Shown in pieces: positions 1 to 10,890 of a stretch of 64,000 nt of DNA (position 1 is the first letter of the stretch; each line of letters opens with the position of its first letter). The notes below the pieces were generated by a model that saw nothing but the letters and a program-made list of their open reading frames with translations, ran no database searches and had not been told where the DNA came from. The position numbers and the translations under genes were made by a program. The stretch spans positions 248,001 to 312,000 of the forward strand of contig JAUIRK010001037.1 of the NCBI GenBank assembly GCA_030549495.1, written 5' to 3'. This DNA comes from Nectonema munidae. Taxonomy: Eukaryota > Nematomorpha > Nectonematoida > Nectonematidae.

Positions 1-308
1 GACAATTTTTTAAATACAAAATTTTTTTTATAAAACAGCAAATATTTTTGGACTTTGTGTGTATCAGAACACTTTCTAAATATAATTTGTATTTTAACTA
101 ATTTTAAGAACACATTCTCACAAATATGCACCTTTGCTATTGTTTTCAAGAACTTTATAAAGAAAAAAACCCTATAGATTAAGAAATTTTTAGAAATTTA
201 GCCTTTCAAAACGGTACCAAATAAAAATATTTATATAATTTAAAAAAATCGTGAAAATCAAAAATTAGGGGGCATTTTTTCCTACTTTTAAATTGGGGGC
301 ATTTATTC

Positions 309-2298
309 CAGGGGCATTTTTACCTACAACCATCGAATATAGACAAGTTTAAAAAAATCCAAAAATTTTAGGGGGTGGAATAGACTTTTCATTTGAAAAA
401 TGAAGTAGTCTACCAGGCACATTACAGGAATTGATGAAAGGATATTTGATTCATAGAGAAAACAAATAACTGAAGTTTGGATAGTTTTATATCAGTGAAT
501 GTAGTCTAAAGACAAAGAGTCTACTAGACACCCTGAGATGTTTATATGAAAAAATGTGATTGATTCAGGGGCAAGGGTATAAAATGAAATTATAATTGTG
601 CAAACAAAAAATTAAGCTCGTGTTATTTCATTTTACTCAGCATCATTCAAAAATAGTTTAAAAGCTAAATTGATACAAGCTACAAAAAGTAATAAACTAA
701 TGAAGTAATTTTCACTATGTTAAAATGGAAACGTCTGTTCTCAGAATAATTTCAAAATAATAGGAGGCATAAAGAATTAGAGTTTATTTAATATTTTCAA
801 GTTTTTATAAGCAGCAAAAGCCAACATTTAGGTAGCTATATAAGTAGTCCTTATAATTGAAAAATTATTAAAACTAACGGTTTACAGACATTTCGCCTCA
901 TAGACAATTTGCCCCTGACAAATTGTCTCATAAGCTATTAGTTTCATCCATCTTTGCTTATTATATGTGTAAAATTATTAAAAAATTTTATTTTCTTGTT
1001 TATTTTATCTCTATTAAATTATTTCAAATTAATCATTTTATCTCTTAATTTTTTAGAATTGTCCATGAGACAAAATGTCTTATGAAAATAACGGGGCGAA
1101 TTGTCCATGAAACAAAATGTCTTATGAAAATAATGGGGCGAATTGTACATGAGACGAACTGTCTTATGAAAATAATGGGGTCCGAGGACCAAACTAACAT
1201 AAATCAAAGTATACGAGAAAAGAAAATCATTGCGTTTTTTTTTAATATTTCTGTCTACAAATAAAATTCTGACAGCTGTCATAAATAGATCAAGTACATT
1301 TTTAACAACTGAAACATTTTGTTACGATATTATGTTTTTATTATAATAATCCTAAGGAATAATTTATACTAATAATTATAGTGTTACTTATAAAATTTAA
1401 CAATCGAACATTATAAAAAATATCTCTGCTCAAATATTAAGCAAATAGAGTATTCTTGTTTTTAAACTGAATAGATAGTCAAAATATTAATTCCCAAATA
1501 ACTATTGAAAAAAATTTGTTGACATGAAAAAATTAAAGTTTTCAAATGTTACAAAATGTAGCAAATGTAGTGATAAAGATTAAGTGACTTTTCTTAAAAA
1601 ATTCTTAGCGCGAGTCTAACAATATTCATTGATATAAAATTGTAACGATTGAAAAACTATTTTAATTTAACTCTAAATGCAAATTAGACAGAAGCAGTGG
1701 TTTAGCCAAAAAAAAGTTGATAGAAGGGACACAATTTAAAAACAAAAAATTTGCGCAACATTATTTATACTTTCTTGATCCTTTCATTGGAAGAATTTTC
1801 AAAAACTGATATCGCATAAGATGCATGGGGGCACCATGCGGTACATAGGAGTGTGGGCACGGCCCCTCATGCCCAGCCTAGCTACGTCACTGGAGAGAAG
1901 AGAGCTGGATGAGATATGAGAGCTTAACAAGAAAAGAGGGCTTGAGTGAAAGAAGAGGGCTTGAATGAGCTTGAGTGAATGATTGAGTTTTAGCAGAGAA
2001 AGCGGAAGAGAAAAACAGAGGAGAGAGAAAGAGAAATAGAATCAGTGACAGAAGATGATAAATCTAGTAGATCATCAACATTCAACATGTGTTTGCTCAA
2101 AATTACTATAAAGAGGAGAAACTGTGATAAATATTGCTTACTTATTGTGTGCATATTGAAGCAATAGATTATTATTATTATTATTATATAGCTCTCACGC
2201 ATCGTCTGTAAAATATGTTCGATATGAATTTCAGAGCGGCTTGGCATTTATAGAAAATTATTGGAGGTCGAAGGGATCAGGGCGAATGTGCGCCCCTG
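309..2298 (+). mobile_element. Large non-autonomous hAT-type repeat, copy A
   Basis: About 2 kb of non-coding DNA that recurs inverted at 17373-19998 and direct at 29798-32.3 kb. Shared blocks include about 350-600, 700-830 and 1260-1620. The right end reads GCGCCCCTG at 2290-2298, the inverse of the CAGGGGCGCACATCC start motif of the other copies. The left end is degenerate: CAGGGGCATTTTTACC starts at 309. Compared with B and C it lacks the SINE-like stretch near 680-710. A second hAT-like end motif (inverse of CAGTGGCGTAGCTAGG) lies inside at about 1884-1900, so the family may be a composite of two elements. It sits inside the WARS1 intron downstream of exon 3. No transposase is visible; it must have been mobilised in trans. 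Confidence 0.7.
1056..1181. repeat. 42-bp tandem repeat, three units
   Basis: Three consecutive 42-base units, each built around GAATTGTCCATGAGACAAA followed by TGTCTTATGAAAATAATGGGG, with a few substitutions between units. Each unit is partly self-complementary (ATTGTC... GACAAA). A related palindromic patch (GACAATTTGCC... GACAAATTGTC) lies at about 903-930. The array is inside hAT repeat copy A and is absent from copies B and C, so it expanded in this copy. Confidence 0.75.
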
Positions 2299-2706
2299 AT
2301 CAGTGAGCCCTACTTATCAAAGGCAGGGTAGTGTACATTGTCGAAATTGGCTTGTGCACTTTAAAGATCGCTAAGGAATATTCGAAAAGAGTGGGAATTT
2401 CCCTGTTCTCAGGTTTCCTTCTTTCTGTGCCCATCTCGATAGACATGAGTCTCCTTTAGGTTGCCTAGCCCTAAGGCTGAAGCGAATGGATAAAAAAAAT
2501 TGTAATTGTAATTGAGGAGAAAATCAATTATATCATTGAAATTGAAAAAAATGGCGACATAATTGCAATTATAATTGTAATTTGAGCCTTGTATTTGAAA
2601 ATGTAATTGAAATTTATAATTGACCCCAACCCTGGTTCTCGTAAATTTTGATAGTGAATATATGTAAATCTGTTTTTAGGGGTTAAATATGATAAAATTA
2701 ACTTAC
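2299..2706. other. WARS1 intron sequence, no gene seen
   Basis: AT-rich intron sequence directly downstream of WARS1 exon 3, between its donor at 2706 and the end of hAT repeat copy A. Runs of near-repeated ATAATTGTAATTG at 2500-2620 are low-complexity. No exon-like open frame was found. Confidence 0.5.
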
Positions 2707-3253
2707 TTGATCAATAGCACACGGAATCACACAAGAAAGGTTATTTAATTTATTCTCTTCACAACTTGAGGGATCAGGTAGAGAAAATATTTGAGGAAAC
2801 GACGAAGCCATACAGGGGGCAATCTGGACAGCAGGAAACTGAACTTTGCCAATGGCATCTGAGTCTGTCAATCCAAAAATGGCCTTCACAGTGTTCACGT
2901 TTATTATCTTTTGTAGCATGATGATATTTTGGCGAAAATCTTTATTACTCATATAAGATAAATTATTGAATATGAAGGTTAATTCAGGATCAAATCCACA
3001 CGCTATGATATCCTTAGCATTTTCTATGGCCATTTTGTCGATTTGTGCGAGCGTTAAGGACTTCCAAAAATACTTCTCATCATCCGTTAATTGTATTACA
3101 AGTGGAACTTTAAAGACCTTTTGAAGCCACTGACAAAAAATAAAAGGTATCAAATGCCCGATATGCAGAGATTCTGATGTTGGACCACGACCAGTATACA
3201 GGTAAAAATTTAAGTCCTTTTTTTCGTATTTGTCGAGAAAGGAATTGAAATCT
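2707..3253 (-). CDS. WARS1: WARS1 coding exon 3 (catalytic Rossmann fold)
   Basis: 547 bases, acceptor TTCTTTTAG before 3253 and donor GATCAA|GTAAGT after 2707. Carries the HIGH motif (LHIGHLIPF) and the [19 protein letters not shown] and TDSDAIGK blocks of the active site. The intron upstream is a multiple of three and has no in-frame stop, so a naive frame reads straight through it and adds about 23 hydrophobic residues; conservation shows that these are intronic. Confidence 0.93.
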
Positions 3254-5980
3254 CTAAAAGAAGATTTATAAATACGAATTAAGATTATTGTCAGCAAAGT
3301 AAATGAAAGAAAATGAAGAAACCTGTGAGAAAAAAAGATGTTTCTTTTCAATAAATAGTGAGCCTTCTGACCGGTCATTCTTTCAAGTCTTGAAATCATA
3401 TCGTCATCAATTCTTTGCGATCCGAACTTTTCTAAGCATAATTGAAAAATATTAAATAAGATGATTCATATATAGAGAATGAAACACCATTATATTCTTT
3501 AATAAAAAGAGTTAAACTTTGGATGAAATTTATTTTTTAGTTAAATAGAAATTATTCTCTATTCCTAAAATATGCATAAAATATTTAATAACAATTTTTG
3601 TCAAACAATAATTCAAAGAATCAATGGAAATAAAATCGATTTTTAACTGGATATGAAAATTATGCGTTTTTCCTTCAAATGAGGCGATATTTTTAAACAC
3701 ATTCAGTTGAAAAAGTGAAGAATTATTAACAAATAGTTTACCATGGCGTTATTATATCCATATCTAATTATTTTAATAGTTATTATAATTCGTCAACCAA
3801 CTGTAGGATTATTTTTAAGTTTTAATACAAGTTTTTAGGACAAAGATTTGAATTAATTTTAATTAGCAAAGCAAGTGTAGGCTTAGTTTTAAATTTTAAT
3901 GTAAAGTCTCAGAGACAAATAAATTTTGTTAGTAATAGATGCAGATTGCCTTCGCCTATCTTTTAACTGGCAGGCATACATTTAAAAAAGCTACAAAATG
4001 ATTCACGAGGTTTAGTGTATAATTGTTTGCACGTGCGTATATTCGTGTCCAGCTGCATCTGAGTGATGATTGTGTGTGAATATAAAGTGGCAGGTATTTA
4101 ATTAAAAAGCTAGATAAAGAATCTTGTAACAAAATTAAACTCGTAGTGCATTTTAGTATTTATGACCGTTTTTTTCGTACGTAATTTTGAAACGTTTAGT
4201 ATGTCCCCAATGAAGGCTACTTATGCTTTTGAACAAAATGAAAGAATCATTTTACTCTACCTCTTCAGCTCAAGAAATTGTAGTATAATAAAAAATAGCG
4301 GATGCCGAAAACCGTCTATTTTTATTTCCTCGGGGAAGTGGGCTATTTTAACAACTTCCTTTTTTCTTAAAATATTAATGGTTAGGGTTAGATAATGTCA
4401 TTTTTAAAATATATTTACAAAAACTGAAACTTTTTAATTTTGTTGCATCCGCCATTTTTGTAAAAATAAAGAGCCTTATTCGATTTTACTAATAGTTTAA
4501 TTTAGAATTAATGCCGGAGACAACAAAATTAAAGTTTAAGTTTTTGAAAATATATTTTAAAAATAACATTATTTAACCCTAACCATAAACCTGAAAAATC
4601 TCTTATTTTTTTGCAAATATATTATAATAATAATATTTAACTCTGAACATAAATTAAAAATCTTAACCTTCCTATATTTTTAGATTAATTGAGAAATGTA
4701 TTATTTAAAATCGTGCAAATTGCAAATGTAACATCGCCTCCCCGAATTAAGTATATCAAATCTTATATCTAGCAGAATATGAATAGAAGGGTTGAACATT
4801 GCCACACCAAACATTTGTTTTAAAACATGCACACAGCAAACTATGGAATAAAAACCATCGTAGTATACAGGTTGATGACAATCAAGTTGTCTACCAACGT
4901 TTAACCAAACAGGTTATGAGATATGCATGTTTGATTTTGATTGTCTTCTTTGTTGAAGACTTACTTGGGTTTAATAAATTACTTAAATGACTATCAATTT
5001 TGATTTCGCCAACATTATTCAACGGAATCTTTCCACTCTTGTTTGATTCATAAGACAGTTGAAATTTTAGAAAAAAATGGATGATGCAGTAATTTTTCAC
5101 TTTGACCTTTCAAAGGCTTTTGACAGAGTTAATCACTCATCAATTTTGAAGAATTTGAATTAATGTTGGTTTAGTAGAAGTTCGTTGTATTTTAAACTCA
5201 TAACTTATTATGATATATATATATATAATTATAAATTTTCAAGAGTTTATATAATATAAACACTAGATTAGAAGTTATAGACATCATAATATAAAAATTT
5301 AGTTGAAAAAAATGTACATTTGATCTTGATTAAAACTTTTTACATGAGAGGTTCATTCCACTATCGTGAAAATAGTGGCAAAAGATGCAGCTAACGATTT
5401 TAGGAAAAGTCACAAAGTTTGAAGAGATATAATAATCCAAACAATTTTGTACAATAGAAATTTCGACCACGCCCCGTCACTGATAGGATTAAACAAAAAG
5501 AAGTCGATTTGAAATGTTTGAATAGGTCGATCTAAAAATGAGTAACAGAAACTTTTAGTACTCACAATTTAAATTTCAAAAGAAATTTCTAGAACTTAAT
5601 TTTTTTCATTATGATTAAGAATGTAGTAAACGGTATTTAAACATTTTGATTAGCTTGTATTGAATAATTACTTACCTCTTAATTTAATACTAAACTAAAG
5701 AGAAAAATAATAAATATTAAATAATTCGGATTTTTAAAAAAGTTAAGAAACAATTTGGCTTCAAAGCAACATTAATATCAATATATTGTGATGCTAAATT
5801 ATCCAAAGGCCGAACTGTGTTGAAGTCGAATTGTCTTGAGGAAAAATTAAATGGCTTTCGTTAAAAAATATTACTTGTTAATTTGTCATAATCAGCGCCT
5901 TTTGAACTAACAAAAGAAACATTCCATGGATTTACAATATCTTCTGTTGGTTCATCATTATTATAAGAACTATTCGTCAT
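2707..5980 (-). CDS. WARS1: Cytosolic tryptophanyl-tRNA synthetase, N-terminal half (3 exons, incomplete)
   Basis: Class I aminoacyl-tRNA synthetase that charges tRNA-Trp in the cytosol. Three exons (5980-5875, 3431-3323, 3253-2707) join in phase to give 254 codons. Exon 1 starts [11 protein letters not shown] and carries [18 protein letters not shown], matching the animal VDPW...KGIDYDKL region. The exon 1/2 join reads [15 protein letters not shown], and the exon 2/3 join reads [16 protein letters not shown]. Exon 3 has the class I signature as LHIGHLIPF, then [41 protein letters not shown] and IPCAIDQ. The KMSAS loop and the anticodon-binding domain lie left of the window. No WHEP domain precedes the core in exon 1, though an upstream alternative exon cannot be excluded. 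The segment before IPCAIDQ is about ten residues longer than in human. Intron 1 (2.4 kb) holds a foldback and a LINE scrap. Confidence 0.93.
3323..3431 (-). CDS. WARS1: WARS1 coding exon 2
   Basis: 109 bases, acceptor TTATGCTTAG before 3431 and donor CACAG|GTTTCT after 3323. Encodes [18 protein letters not shown], then [17 protein letters not shown], matching the animal RFGSSKID...ATGQRPHHFLRRGIFFSHR region. It is separated from exon 3 by only 69 bases. Confidence 0.92.
4381..4584. repeat. Foldback (inverted repeat) of about 200 bp in WARS1 intron 1
   Basis: Left arm begins GTTAGGGTTAGATAATGTCA and runs through a TTTAAAATATAT block and AACTTTTTAATTTTGTTG. The right arm repeats this inverted and ends ATTATTTAACCCTAACC at 4584. 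Arms are roughly 70 bases, with many differences. A diverged relative of one arm occurs at 15358-15440. This is a MITE-like palindrome; no coding capacity. Confidence 0.7.
4925..5211 (+). mobile_element. LINE reverse-transcriptase scrap, copy 1
   Basis: Near-identical to 7051-7337. The plus strand contains, in shifted frames, an FRQHYSTES-like block and then [18 protein letters not shown], the A-motif region of a non-LTR reverse transcriptase (consensus F-D-SKAFDTVNH). Frameshifts and stops interrupt it. Both copies begin at the same GCATGTTTGATTTTG boundary, so they may be two segments of one duplicated piece rather than independent retrotranspositions. Confidence 0.7.
5875..5980 (-). CDS. 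WARS1: WARS1 coding exon 1
   Basis: ATG at 5980; 35 codons plus one base. The donor reads ACA A|GTAAT on the minus strand, and the single leftover base pairs with the two bases that open exon 2. The start is chosen because it is the only in-frame ATG before the conserved NPWNVSF motif; upstream on the minus strand the sequence becomes AT-rich and non-coding. Confidence 0.9.
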
Positions 5981-6011
5981 AATCTATAATAAATATATTT
6001 GAAAATAATTT

Positions 6012-6178
6012 TTAGAAAGTAGCGTTTTCATATAACGTAAGATTTCATAAGACGATTAAGAAGAATTGAAAACTAAAATCTAAATACTTTTAATTAAATT
6101 TTAAATAGTATTAGTTTTCAAATCTTCTTAACCTTCTTATAAAATCTTACGTTATATGAAAACGCTACTTTCTAATAA
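6012..6178. repeat. Palindromic MITE-like element 1
   Basis: Arms starting TTTAGAAAGTAGCGTTTTC and ending with the inverse at about 6178 (GAAAACGCTACTTTCTAA). The arms also share TATAACGTAAGATTT and ATTAAGAAGA. The short centre is AT-rich. About 165 bp overall; foldback type with no coding capacity. Confidence 0.8.
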
Positions 6179-6188
6179 TTATTTTTAT

Positions 6189-6266
6189 ACTTTTTCTTAG
6201 CTGTATAAAAAAGTTTTACTTTTTGGGAAATTTTAATTAAAATTATTTATACAGCTAAGAAAAAGA
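6189..6266. repeat. Palindromic element 2, adjacent to element 1
   Basis: Arms CTTTTTCTTAGCTGTATAAA and TTTATACAGCTAAGAAAAAG are almost perfect inverses around a 35-40 base centre. It lies only about ten bases from the previous palindrome, so the two may be subterminal stem-loops of one element. Confidence 0.75.
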
Positions 6267-6726
6267 ATTGTATTTATTTAAACAACACATACAATTTTAA
6301 TTTAGATATATAAATTATGTATAAAAATTTTGGACAAAACAGTTATTGATTTATGATCTAAATATTACTACTAGTGATCTGTATTTATATAATGTGCAGG
6401 TTGTTATTGATTATACTATCTTTATATGAGTATAATCTATCAGTTCAAAACAAGGCATTGTTTAAACCGAGAGAGTATTACCATAAAAGCAAATACTCTC
6501 AGGGAAAAGTGTAGAATTTTGTTACACTTTCGCAGGAGCAGCGATAAACCAGTGTAATTTCAGCAAACCCACAAAAATCCACCATAAGGTACTGCTGGCT
6601 TTTTGAAGGCTTTTACATATGGCTAGAAATAATACATATCTATTTATAATAATAATATGATATATAAAAATGAGTTAGATCCAAGCTTCTGCTAAACGGT
6701 TTCCCCACAAAGTAAGTAGGTTAAAA

Positions 6727-7048
6727 CTATTTTGCATGGCTTTGACTATAAGTGAATGGGTTTGAGTGTCGTGAAAATATGTGGGCAGTTAAATAAATGA
6801 TAAGTGTTGTGTGGGTGTTGATTGCAAACTGGACAGAGTGGATTTGTATGTGTTTTTGGATATATCTTGTCAAGATATTCACGGAGCAATGGTGACTTTT
6901 TGGCTCTAAGTTGAGCAAGTGTATGTCTTCCTTTAATTGATAATGTTTCTTCATATGTGTCGATTTTTGGTGGAGGAATATTTATGAGCTTGTTATGTTT
7001 GAGTGTGGAGAGATAGTCGGTTACCGCTTGAGTGTGTATGGCTTTGTT
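6727..7048 (-). mobile_element. C-terminal zinc-finger tail of a non-LTR retrotransposon ORF2
   Basis: On the minus strand one frame reads AIHTQAVTDYLSTL, PPKIDTYEETLSIKGRHTL, AQLRAKKSPLLREYL and PLCPVCNQHPHNTYHLFNCP. This is the typical end of a Jockey-like ORF2, where LSRxTRxxLAQLRSG is followed by a C-x2-C-x8-H-x4-C knuckle. A stop follows IHL. It abuts the plus-strand RT scrap at 7051 head-on, so the two are separate fragments. Confidence 0.75.
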
Positions 7049-7050
7049 GA

Positions 7051-7666
7051 CGCATGTTTGATTTTGATTGTCTTCTTTGTTGAAGACTTACTTGGGTTCA
7101 ATAAATTACTTAAATGACTATCAATTTTGATTTCGCCAACATTATTCAACGGAATCTTTCCACTCTTGTTTGATTCATAAGACAGTTGAACTTTTAGAAA
7201 AAAATGGATGATGCAATAATTTTTCACTTTGACCTTTCAAGGGCTTTTGACAGAGTTAATCACTTATCAATTTTGAAGAATTTGAATTAATGTTGGTTTA
7301 GTAGAAGTTCGTTGTTTTTTTAAACTCATACCTTATTAATAGGTATCAAATTGTTAAAGTGAATGATGCTTTTTCTAAGAAGCTATCCCTCAAAAATGGT
7401 GTCCCGCAGGGATCCATTTGGGGCCCTTACTTTTCAGCATAGCTATTAACAACATTTTCTTCCTTCCAAACCTTTTTGAGTTTCTACTCTTTGCAGACGA
7501 CATCTGCGCTTATCTCCCTTTATCTAAAGTAAAAAATGGTTAAGTTATCGACACATATAGCTTGAACAAGAACTTAGACAAACTCTACAACTGGTGTTCT
7601 GAAAATAATTTAATTTTGAACAAAAAGAAATCCAAATGCATGATAATCTCTAATAAGAAATATAAG
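7051..7666 (+). mobile_element. LINE reverse-transcriptase fragment, copy 2
   Basis: Longer copy of the 4925-5211 scrap. After the LSRAFDRVNH block it continues with NGVPQGSIWGPLLFSIAINN (motif B), FEFLLFADDI (F-x-DD catalytic motif C), and then NWCSENNLILNKKKSKCM of the palm/thumb. Several stops and frameshifts. It ends where the nearly complete LINE at 7667-12030 begins, and appears to have been its landing site. Confidence 0.75.
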
Positions 7667-7971
7667 AAGAAGATGAAGAAGAAGATGATTTATTGATATC
7701 ACATAAATATGAAACATGTAAAATATTAAGTGTAAAAATTTGATAAATTTGTATACAAATACAAACAAACAAACAAAATGACAATCAATAGTAATGATGA
7801 AAAAATGTGATAACAAGTACCTCAAAAGGTTTAAAAGAAACCCGCTTGGAGAAGTACTATAAGTGATTAAACTAAATATAACTCAAATGAATAAGAAAAA
7901 AAAAAAAATAATAATATATAAACAATCACAATTGAAAGACTTAGTAGTCTTCATATAATAAACTGTATCTT

Positions 7972-10890
7972 TTATATATTACGATATGTTTGCAACAAAA
8001 GATCAATACCTGCATTTTTTATCGAAACAATTGAGCAGAAACTGTAAATAAAAGCAATATGACTATTATAAAAAGTCGAAAATTTATAAACAAGTGTTTG
8101 TTTAGATGATTTTAACCTGTAATAAGGTAAACTAAGTTTAAAATGCGACCTTAAATGTGGACGCACAAGTTCATGGTTAAAATTTACAAGCTCATAGAAT
8201 TCTTTGGGGAGAATTCCCAATTTAAATTTCAAACAAAAAATATAGAGTTTATGCAGAAAAATATCGTCTATCTTCAAAAGCTTATTATCTACAAAGAGCA
8301 CATTTGAATGAAATAAAGTTGGTTTATTAAAAATGATTTTCAAGACTCTCTTTTGTAGTGAGAATAACTTGTACAAGTTAGCATGTCCCCAAATTAAAAT
8401 GTTATATGTTAAATGTGGTAGAAATAAAGCTTTGTAAAGTGTCAATAAAAGATTTTTGCTCAAGTAATTTTTTAAGCATTTAAGTATACCTGTAATTAAA
8501 GATAATTTATTGAAAATAAAGTTTATATGAGTATTCCATCTTAAATTATCATCCAATCTAAGACCTAATAAGCTAAAAGATTCAATAAATTGAAATCCCA
8601 AATACATTGTCGCATCATTTAAGCTAAATTTACGATTTGAAAAGATCATTCCTTTAGTTTTAGAATTATTTACTATTAAGTCATTAGAATAGCACCATCG
8701 GTATATCTGACTGATGTTTTCTTTAACAAATTTATAATTTTCACCAAATGAAGTGTTGGCCGAAGAAATTAGAAAAGTAATGTCATCTGCATATAATAAG
8801 AATTTACTATTAATGTTACTCATATATATATCGTTTATATAAATTTTAAAAAATAGAGGAGCAAGGAGAGAACCTTGAGGGATACCACATTTTGATACTA
8901 AAAAGCTTGAAGAAACAGAATCTATGGATACGCATTGCCTTCTATTGATTAGATAAGAATTAACTAACTTCAACGATGATTCAGTAAATCCATATGATTT
9001 CAGTTTATATAAAAGCTTGTTAAAACAAATTGTGTCAAATGCTCGTTTTAAATCCAAGAAAACACCAATAGTATCATGCTTATTTTCAAGATTCTCAGTA
9101 ATATTATTCACCAGAAACGAGTGAAAGAGCTCTGTTGAATAATTTTTCCTAAATCCAAATTGATACCTAAAATACAAATTGTGATTAATAAAGTAGCTAT
9201 CAATTTGAGTTGCCATAATTTTTTCAAACACTTTTGATAATGTCGTAATTATAGTAATAGGCCTGTAGTTTGAAATTTCAGTTTTTGTTCCTTTTTTATA
9301 TATTGGAGTTACTCTGTTAATTTTGAAAGCTGAAGGAAACTGTTTTTTAATCAAACATTGGTTGAAGATAAAAGTTAAAGGAAAGCAAATGTGGTTAAGT
9401 ATCATTTTGAACATATTCATGGAGATTCCATAATAATCTTCGCAATCGCTGTTTTTACATGAATTTACTGCCAATAAAATATCATTAGCATAGAGTAGTC
9501 TAAAGCAAAAACAACTGTTAACATCTGGTAAAAAACCTTTATATTGATCATCATCACAATATCTAGGAGATATTATAAAAGACTTATTAAATTCTTCAAC
9601 AATAAGTTTCTTGTTACTACTTAATTTACCGTTGATTTGAATCTGCATTTCGCTCTTACAATTTGGCTTCATGATTTTATTAAATTTTCTCCAGAGACTA
9701 CGAGAATCTTTTAAAGAAGAAAAGCTATCAGAGTAATACTTCAATTTTAGCTTGTTGGATAATGATTTTACCCTATTACGAATTAGAACAAATTCACTCC
9801 TACGTAAAGTTTTTTCATCCCCTACAGATTTCTTATATTTTTTGTACAATTTATCTCTCTTTTTAATTAAATTTAGAAGTTCCACATTAGCCCAGGGTTC
9901 AGATTTATATTTATATTTATTTGATTTGGGGTATATTAATTTAAAACTAGTGTGATTTTTTATTTGCTCTGTAAGAGTTTTTAAAAAGGTATCAGCCAGC
10001 AGTTCAGGTTCGAGAAGATTTTGAAAAGAAGTTTCCCAATTAAGTCTACTTATTGAAGCAATAAATCTGTTTTTATGCAATATTTTCTTAACACTGGTAC
10101 AATTTTCCGCTTTAAAAGAACCTAGAGAGAATAAGATAGGATAATGGTCAGACAAAGGGGTGTCCAATACAAAAGCATCAAATTTGTTTATATTAATGCT
10201 TACATAAAAATTATCTATTAAGGAGTTGGATAATTCTCTAGTACATGAAGTGATAGTGGGTATGTAACCTAAAGAAAATAGATTTTCGAGGAATGAACAA
10301 ACTGTATTTTTAGATGGATAATCGAATAGATTAATATTAAAATCTCCCCCGATTAAATTAATGTATGTGTTATTTAGACTTTGTATGAACTTATCAAATT
10401 CGTTTAAAAATGTTTCTTCCGTTATTTTACAAGGATGTCTGTAAATATTATGTATGCATAAGTCTTTTTGTTTGCTTTGTTTGATTTTTATTGAAAAACA
10501 TTCAAAATTATGATAGTTTATCGGATCAATCACTAAAAATTTAACAGAAGAATGAACATAGAAGCACAGTCCTCCATGCGAGTTTATAGAACTTACGTAA
10601 TGAACTAGTTCATAATTATCAAGTGTGTGAAGATTAATATTGTTGAGTAACCAAGTTTCCTGAAGCATAATCACGTGAACAGGAAAAAATAATACTTCAT
10701 TTAAGTTCGTAATAAATAGTTGAAATTGACTGTATTTTGCATTCAATGATTGAATGTTCAAACTTAAAATGTTAAAATTTGAGTGATTGACTCTTAAAGA
10801 ATGAATGTCAGTAAAAATTGATGATTTTAATTCTGAATTATTAAAAAACTTAAAATTGTTTTTGTTTTGACTTGAATTACTCATGGACAA
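7972..10890 (-). CDS. LINE ORF2: APE endonuclease and reverse transcriptase, 972 aa
   Basis: Single open frame. The endonuclease occupies roughly residues 35-255: NILSLNIQSLNAK, the catalytic glutamate in LQETWL (about 78), GGDFNINLFD (about 183), NSLIDNFYV, and the terminal LSDHYPI (about 248). The RT spans roughly 500-760: INRVTPIYKKG, NYRPITIITTLSKVFEKIM, FGFRKNYSTE, GVFLDLKRAFDTICFNKL, KCGIPQGSLLAPLFFKIYIN and the catalytic LLYADDITF (about 700). The C-terminus has the YNILIWGHANLYKLFSLQKR block common to CR1/L2-type proteins. There is no RNase H. The start overlaps the end of ORF1 by 14 bases in another frame, implying reinitiation or frameshifting. It probably encodes an active or recently active protein. 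Confidence 0.92.
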   Translation of the reverse strand: MSMSNSSQNKNNFKFFNNSELKSSIFTDIHSLRVNHSNFNILSLNIQSLNAKYSQFQLFITNLNEVLFFPVHVIMLQETWLLNNINLHTLDNYELVHYVSSINSHGGLCFYVHSSVKFLVIDPINYHNFECFSIKIKQSKQKDLCIHNIYRHPCKITEETFLNEFDKFIQSLNNTYINLIGGDFNINLFDYPSKNTVCSFLENLFSLGYIPTITSCTRELSNSLIDNFYVSININKFDAFVLDTPLSDHYPILFSLGSFKAENCTSVKKILHKNRFIASISRLNWETSFQNLLEPELLADTFLKTLTEQIKNHTSFKLIYPKSNKYKYKSEPWANVELLNLIKKRDKLYKKYKKSVGDEKTLRRSEFVLIRNRVKSLSNKLKLKYYSDSFSSLKDSRSLWRKFNKIMKPNCKSEMQIQINGKLSSNKKLIVEEFNKSFIISPRYCDDDQYKGFLPDVNSCFCFRLLYANDILLAVNSCKNSDCEDYYGISMNMFKMILNHICFPLTFIFNQCLIKKQFPSAFKINRVTPIYKKGTKTEISNYRPITIITTLSKVFEKIMATQIDSYFINHNLYFRYQFGFRKNYSTELFHSFLVNNITENLENKHDTIGVFLDLKRAFDTICFNKLLYKLKSYGFTESSLKLVNSYLINRRQCVSIDSVSSSFLVSKCGIPQGSLLAPLFFKIYINDIYMSNINSKFLLYADDITFLISSANTSFGENYKFVKENISQIYRWCYSNDLIVNNSKTKGMIFSNRKFSLNDATMYLGFQFIESFSLLGLRLDDNLRWNTHINFIFNKLSLITGILKCLKNYLSKNLLLTLYKALFLPHLTYNILIWGHANLYKLFSLQKRVLKIIFNKPTLFHSNVLFVDNKLLKIDDIFLHKLYIFCLKFKLGILPKEFYELVNFNHELVRPHLRSHFKLSLPYYRLKSSKQTLVYKFSTFYNSHIAFIYSFCSIVSIKNAGIDLLLQTYRNI

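Noticed and set aside
4381-4395. GTTAGGGTTAG resembles telomere repeats
   Set aside because: Only two units, and they form the end of an imperfect inverted repeat whose other arm carries the inverse; no longer TTAGG or TTAGGG run is present.
7021-7227. 68-codon minus-strand frame nearly identical to the one at 5100-4891, considered as a conserved small gene
   Set aside because: Both are antisense shadows of the duplicated LINE scrap; the plus strand carries RT motifs.
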